Below the pieces are notes generated by a model. It saw only the letters and a program-made list of their open reading frames with translations, had not been told where the DNA came from and did no database searches. From contig CAZSTS010000009.1 in the NCBI GenBank assembly GCA_964609965.1, positions 1-64,000 on the forward strand: a stretch of DNA of 64,000 nt. The letters run 5' to 3'. Position 1 is the first letter of the stretch. Each line of letters opens with the position of its first letter. The position numbers and the translations under genes are program-made. This DNA is from JAHJDR01 sp964609965 (GTDB lineage Bacteria; UBA10199; JADGCS01). Below are positions 61,515 through 64,000 of this stretch, in pieces.

Positions 61515-62630
61515 GTGTCAAGTCTAACGGCTTATCCCACAGCAGTTGTGCTGGGCTCTGGTTCTGTGGGAAGCGCTATAGCCAAAGATCTTTTTTCTGA
61601 TTTTAGAGTTAGGGTAGCGGATATTAATTCAGGCATTGTAGACTTATATCGCAATTGGCCTCCTATTAGTCCGCATGTATTAGACCTAAGAGATACGACC
61701 GCGGTTCAAGGCATCACACAAGGCGCTGATGTTGTGGTTTGTTCTGTGCCTGGGAGATTAGGCGCGAAGGTTTTGGCAGATGTGATTGCAGGCCGAGGGA
61801 CATCTCGCGTTGTTGACATTGCCTTTTCTGAAAACGATCCACGTTTGCTGCACGATTTTTCTGTTGAGAACGGTGTCACAGTTATTCCGAAAATGGGTAT
61901 AGCACCAGGTATGTCCCATGCCCTTGTTGGCCTTGGCCATAGTCTTCTTAATGGTCAGGCAGAAGAAGCTCAGGTTTACGTAGGATCTCTTCCTGAAGAT
62001 TATGGTCGTCGTAGGGAGTATGACATGCTTTCTGTACTAGAAGATGCTCTTGCTAAACTTATAAAGCCGGCACGATTTAAATTGGGGGGGAGGCTCATGG
62101 TCAATAGAAACCCACTTCAAGGAGTTGTTTCTGTTGATTTTCTTGATATAGGTTTCATGGAATGTTTTTTAAGCGATGGACTAGGAACGCTTTTAGATAT
62201 TGATATTCCCAGTGTGATGGAAAGAACGATGCTTTATCCTGGTCATCTTGAACTGATTCGTATGTTAAGACAGGCTAGGTTTTCAAATGCAGCACAGCTC
62301 ATAAGGCCTCAACAAAAACAACTGTTAAGGTATGGGTGTGACTTTATGACCATGCGCGTGATTGTGAAAGGAAGTTTAGGTGGTCGATCAATAGAATATG
62401 TGTGGGATCTTTATACTGAAGATAATTCTAAGCATCATCCTGTAGCAAAGACAGCTGGTTGTGCAGCCACAATGGCAGCACGAGCACTTATGCAGGGCCT
62501 GATTCCTGGTCCAGGTGTCATTATGCCAGAGACCGTTGGTCAGCTGTATCCAGGAGCAGTTGCTTTCATGTTGCAAGGGCTTGAATATAGAAACATATAC
62601 TATGAACAAAGCATTAATGTTTCGACCTGA
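61515..62630 (+). CDS. Saccharopine dehydrogenase-like NAD(P)-dependent protein
   Basis: Rossmann motif VVLGSGSVGSAIAKDL at the N-terminus, then RVADINSG, GADVVVCSVPGRLGA, VVDIAFSENDP and PKMGIAPGMSHALVG, the layout of LYS9-type saccharopine dehydrogenase family proteins. GTG at 61515 is chosen because GAGGAG lies 6 nt upstream; the TTG at 61491 has none. 371 aa. It sits alone in a 1.3-kb block between copies 1 and 2 of the amidohydrolase 3' end. Confidence 0.85.
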   Translation: MSSLTAYPTAVVLGSGSVGSAIAKDLFSDFRVRVADINSGIVDLYRNWPPISPHVLDLRDTTAVQGITQGADVVVCSVPGRLGAKVLADVIAGRGTSRVVDIAFSENDPRLLHDFSVENGVTVIPKMGIAPGMSHALVGLGHSLLNGQAEEAQVYVGSLPEDYGRRREYDMLSVLEDALAKLIKPARFKLGGRLMVNRNPLQGVVSVDFLDIGFMECFLSDGLGTLLDIDIPSVMERTMLYPGHLELIRMLRQARFSNAAQLIRPQQKQLLRYGCDFMTMRVIVKGSLGGRSIEYVWDLYTEDNSKHHPVAKTAGCAATMAARALMQGLIPGPGVIMPETVGQLYPGAVAFMLQGLEYRNIYYEQSINVST

Positions 62631-62650
62631 TTATTTATTAAGATCTTATA

Positions 62651-62685
62651 ATTAACCTAATCCCAAAAGCCTTGCTGCGTTTTGA
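62651..62685 (-). repeat. Native amidohydrolase 3' end, copy 2 of the direct repeat
   Basis: Reference copy, coding QNAARLLGLG and stop of the amidohydrolase gene. Confidence 0.85.
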
Positions 62686-63380
62686 TAAAAAACCAATCTT
62701 AAGTCCCGAGAGTTTGTGATAAACAAAGTGTATTTTTTCATTTCTAATTCGGGATGAGAATAGGGATAATCAGATCCAAAAATCATTTTTGAAGCTCCAA
62801 TGATTCGATGAACTCTTTTTGTTCTGTCAAAAGAAAGCGTTGATGTTTCGACATAAACATTAGGATAGCTTCTCGCCAATTCAGAGCATTTGCGGTAATG
62901 GTCTTTGCCGCCGTGGGCGAGAATAAAATTTAGGTGAGGATAAGCGGCTATAATGCATTCCCAAAGCCTTGGTTGCGAGACTTCGTTATGGGCTGTGTGA
63001 ATCAAAACAGGAAATTTGTTTTTTTTGGGAATAAGATCCAGAATAATCTTTGCTTGTTCAGGCTTAAACCCGTCAGCGGCTTTGAGCTTAAGCCCTTTAG
63101 CTCCTTGAAGGCGTGCTTGTTTGAATTCTCGAATAGCGAGTTGTCCAGCAGAAGGGACAATGCGCACAAAGGCAACAAATTTTTTTGGGTGTTTATTATA
63201 GATTTGAAGGATTTTTTTGTTTTGTTTTTCAAAGGTGATGCCTTTGTCAATCTCATCTGTGGCCATAATAACAGAGCGCTGAATATTAAGTTTTTTCATG
63301 GTTTCCAAGAGCTCTTCAACGCGTCCGTGGCCGCCATCTCTGCTCATTCCTAAGTGATTGTGCATATCAATGAGTTTCAT
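62652..63380 (-). CDS. Amidohydrolase-2 family TIM-barrel metal hydrolase
   Basis: Metal motif DMHNHLG (His7, His9), then LIHTAHNE, FILAHGG and the barrel-end FGSDYPYSHPELE (Asp). 242 aa, compact for the family. Reactions in this family range from decarboxylation to amide hydrolysis. It overlaps the upstream ATP-grasp gene by 4 bp (ATGA), so both are cotranscribed. Its 3' end is repeated at 61321 and, diverged, at 60013. Confidence 0.87.
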   Translation of the reverse strand: MKLIDMHNHLGMSRDGGHGRVEELLETMKKLNIQRSVIMATDEIDKGITFEKQNKKILQIYNKHPKKFVAFVRIVPSAGQLAIREFKQARLQGAKGLKLKAADGFKPEQAKIILDLIPKKNKFPVLIHTAHNEVSQPRLWECIIAAYPHLNFILAHGGKDHYRKCSELARSYPNVYVETSTLSFDRTKRVHRIIGASKMIFGSDYPYSHPELEMKKYTLFITNSRDLRLVFYQNAARLLGLG

Positions 63381-64000
63381 GATAACTCCTTGTATTCAAT
63401 AACAGGGACCATTCCCCCGCCCGCACTTACATTGATTACGCTTTGATTAGAGAGTCTTGACATGCTGCCAGCATAATGCCCACCAAAAATGAAAGGATTG
63501 ATATTGTATTTTTTCTTTTGCAATTCAATTTTATCATTAGCCATGACAGGGACATCAATTGTTGAGATAGGAACATGCCTTTGCACGACCCAATCTTCTT
63601 TGTTTTCTAAAATTCGCTTGGTCAATGTATCCCATTCGTCTTGAGGGCATTCATGGCCAATGACAACGTTTTTGCCGCCATAACTATCAGAAGGCTTGAG
63701 AACAAGGTGCTCTTTGTGTGACAAGATGTGTTTTTTTAGAAAAACAGTGCTGTCCTGATAACCTGTTTCTTTGTCTAAAACGCGCCTTGTCCATGGAATG
63801 TGGCGATGAATGATTTGCTCTTCTTCTTTGGAATAAACATCTTTGTATTTTTTGTGGTTAGTTATGATTGAAAGAATTGATTTGCTAGAGGCCAGGCGAG
63901 ATCTAAAAGGATTCACCACACAAACATTTCCATCCTTAAAGGCTTGAATAAAGGCTTGTGATTCTTCAAATTTATCCATCAATTCACGAAAAATAACTCG
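63377..64000 (-). CDS. ATP-grasp-like protein, 5' end cut by the window
   Basis: Reading frame stays open to the window edge, so the true start lies beyond 64000. Seen: VLKPSDSYGGKNVVIG (nucleotide-binding strands) and DWVVQRHVPIS, then a C-terminal FIFGGHYAGSMSRLSN and INVSAGGGMVPVIE, as in circularly permuted ATP-grasp proteins of the glutathionylspermidine-synthase type. Substrate unknown. Coupled to the amidohydrolase. Confidence 0.7.
   Translation of the reverse strand, partial: RVIFRELMDKFEESQAFIQAFKDGNVCVVNPFRSRLASSKSILSIITNHKKYKDVYSKEEEQIIHRHIPWTRRVLDKETGYQDSTVFLKKHILSHKEHLVLKPSDSYGGKNVVIGHECPQDEWDTLTKRILENKEDWVVQRHVPISTIDVPVMANDKIELQKKKYNINPFIFGGHYAGSMSRLSNQSVINVSAGGGMVPVIEYKELS

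Noticed and set aside
1..64000. CRISPR array, rRNA or tRNA genes
   Set aside because: Intergenic gaps are short. The only regular repeats are 7-8 bp units or palindromes, and I saw no T-loop pattern or spacer-repeat periodicity.

Overview
The window is about 40% GC and reads as a Gram-negative genome of deltaproteobacterial grade. The marks are a type II secretion (T2SS) operon that includes gspN, a GAF-domain EI-Ntr (ptsP), an OprP-like porin, many lipoprotein signals, an HpnH-type radical SAM enzyme, and diaminopimelate synthesis. I cannot name the lineage from sequence alone; an uncultured Bdellovibrionota- or UBA10199-like group is a guess. I saw no rRNA, tRNA, CRISPR array or transposase gene.

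Layout. 0.1-8.6 kb: pgpA, ptsP, a cohesin-like lipoprotein, rsmE-prmA, a Yip1-type membrane protein with hpnH, and a SUMF1-fold protein. 8.7-19.5 kb: dapF-dapA-dapB, a TPR lipoprotein, a small secreted protein, and a complete oligopeptide/dipeptide ABC importer. 19.6-24.9 kb: lipoproteins, a porin, a family-4 uracil-DNA glycosylase and pgsA. 25-35.4 kb: the T2SS operon gspE-F-G-x-H-I-J-K-L-M-N, without gspC or gspD. 35.5-39.3 kb: a ribbon-helix-helix regulator, lepA and two tandem lepB genes. 40.5-46.2 kb: pheA, tyrA and aroA, interrupted on the other strand by a Gly-Glu-repeat lipoprotein, then a SWIB protein. 46.4-64 kb is accessory in character: two DUF4143 ATPases, a zincin-like protein, an EF-hand-tagged guanidine-modifying (deiminase-like) enzyme with a companion, an MBL hydrolase, HtrA, a CDF exporter, an AlaDH/PNT-fold dehydrogenase, a YiiX-like lipoprotein, a saccharopine-dehydrogenase-like protein, an amidohydrolase and an ATP-grasp fragment.

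The most unusual signal is at two accessory loci. The extreme 3' end of a minus-strand gene (the MBL hydrolase at 53.9 kb and the amidohydrolase at 62.65 kb) is repeated, in the same orientation, two more times to its left. Each repeat bounds an intact one- or two-gene block. The displaced ends still read as variant C-termini of the target family, and in one case every base difference is synonymous. This looks like serial insertion of small gene cassettes at gene 3' ends. No integrase is in the window.

A second genome-wide theme is repeat ecology. At least fourteen loci carry 3-7 degenerate copies of a 7- or 8-bp unit, usually just after a stop codon and before the next gene of an operon. There are also several families of small palindromes. 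Both kinds have entered coding sequence in frame, in rsmE, the uracil-DNA glycosylase and the peptide-binding protein.
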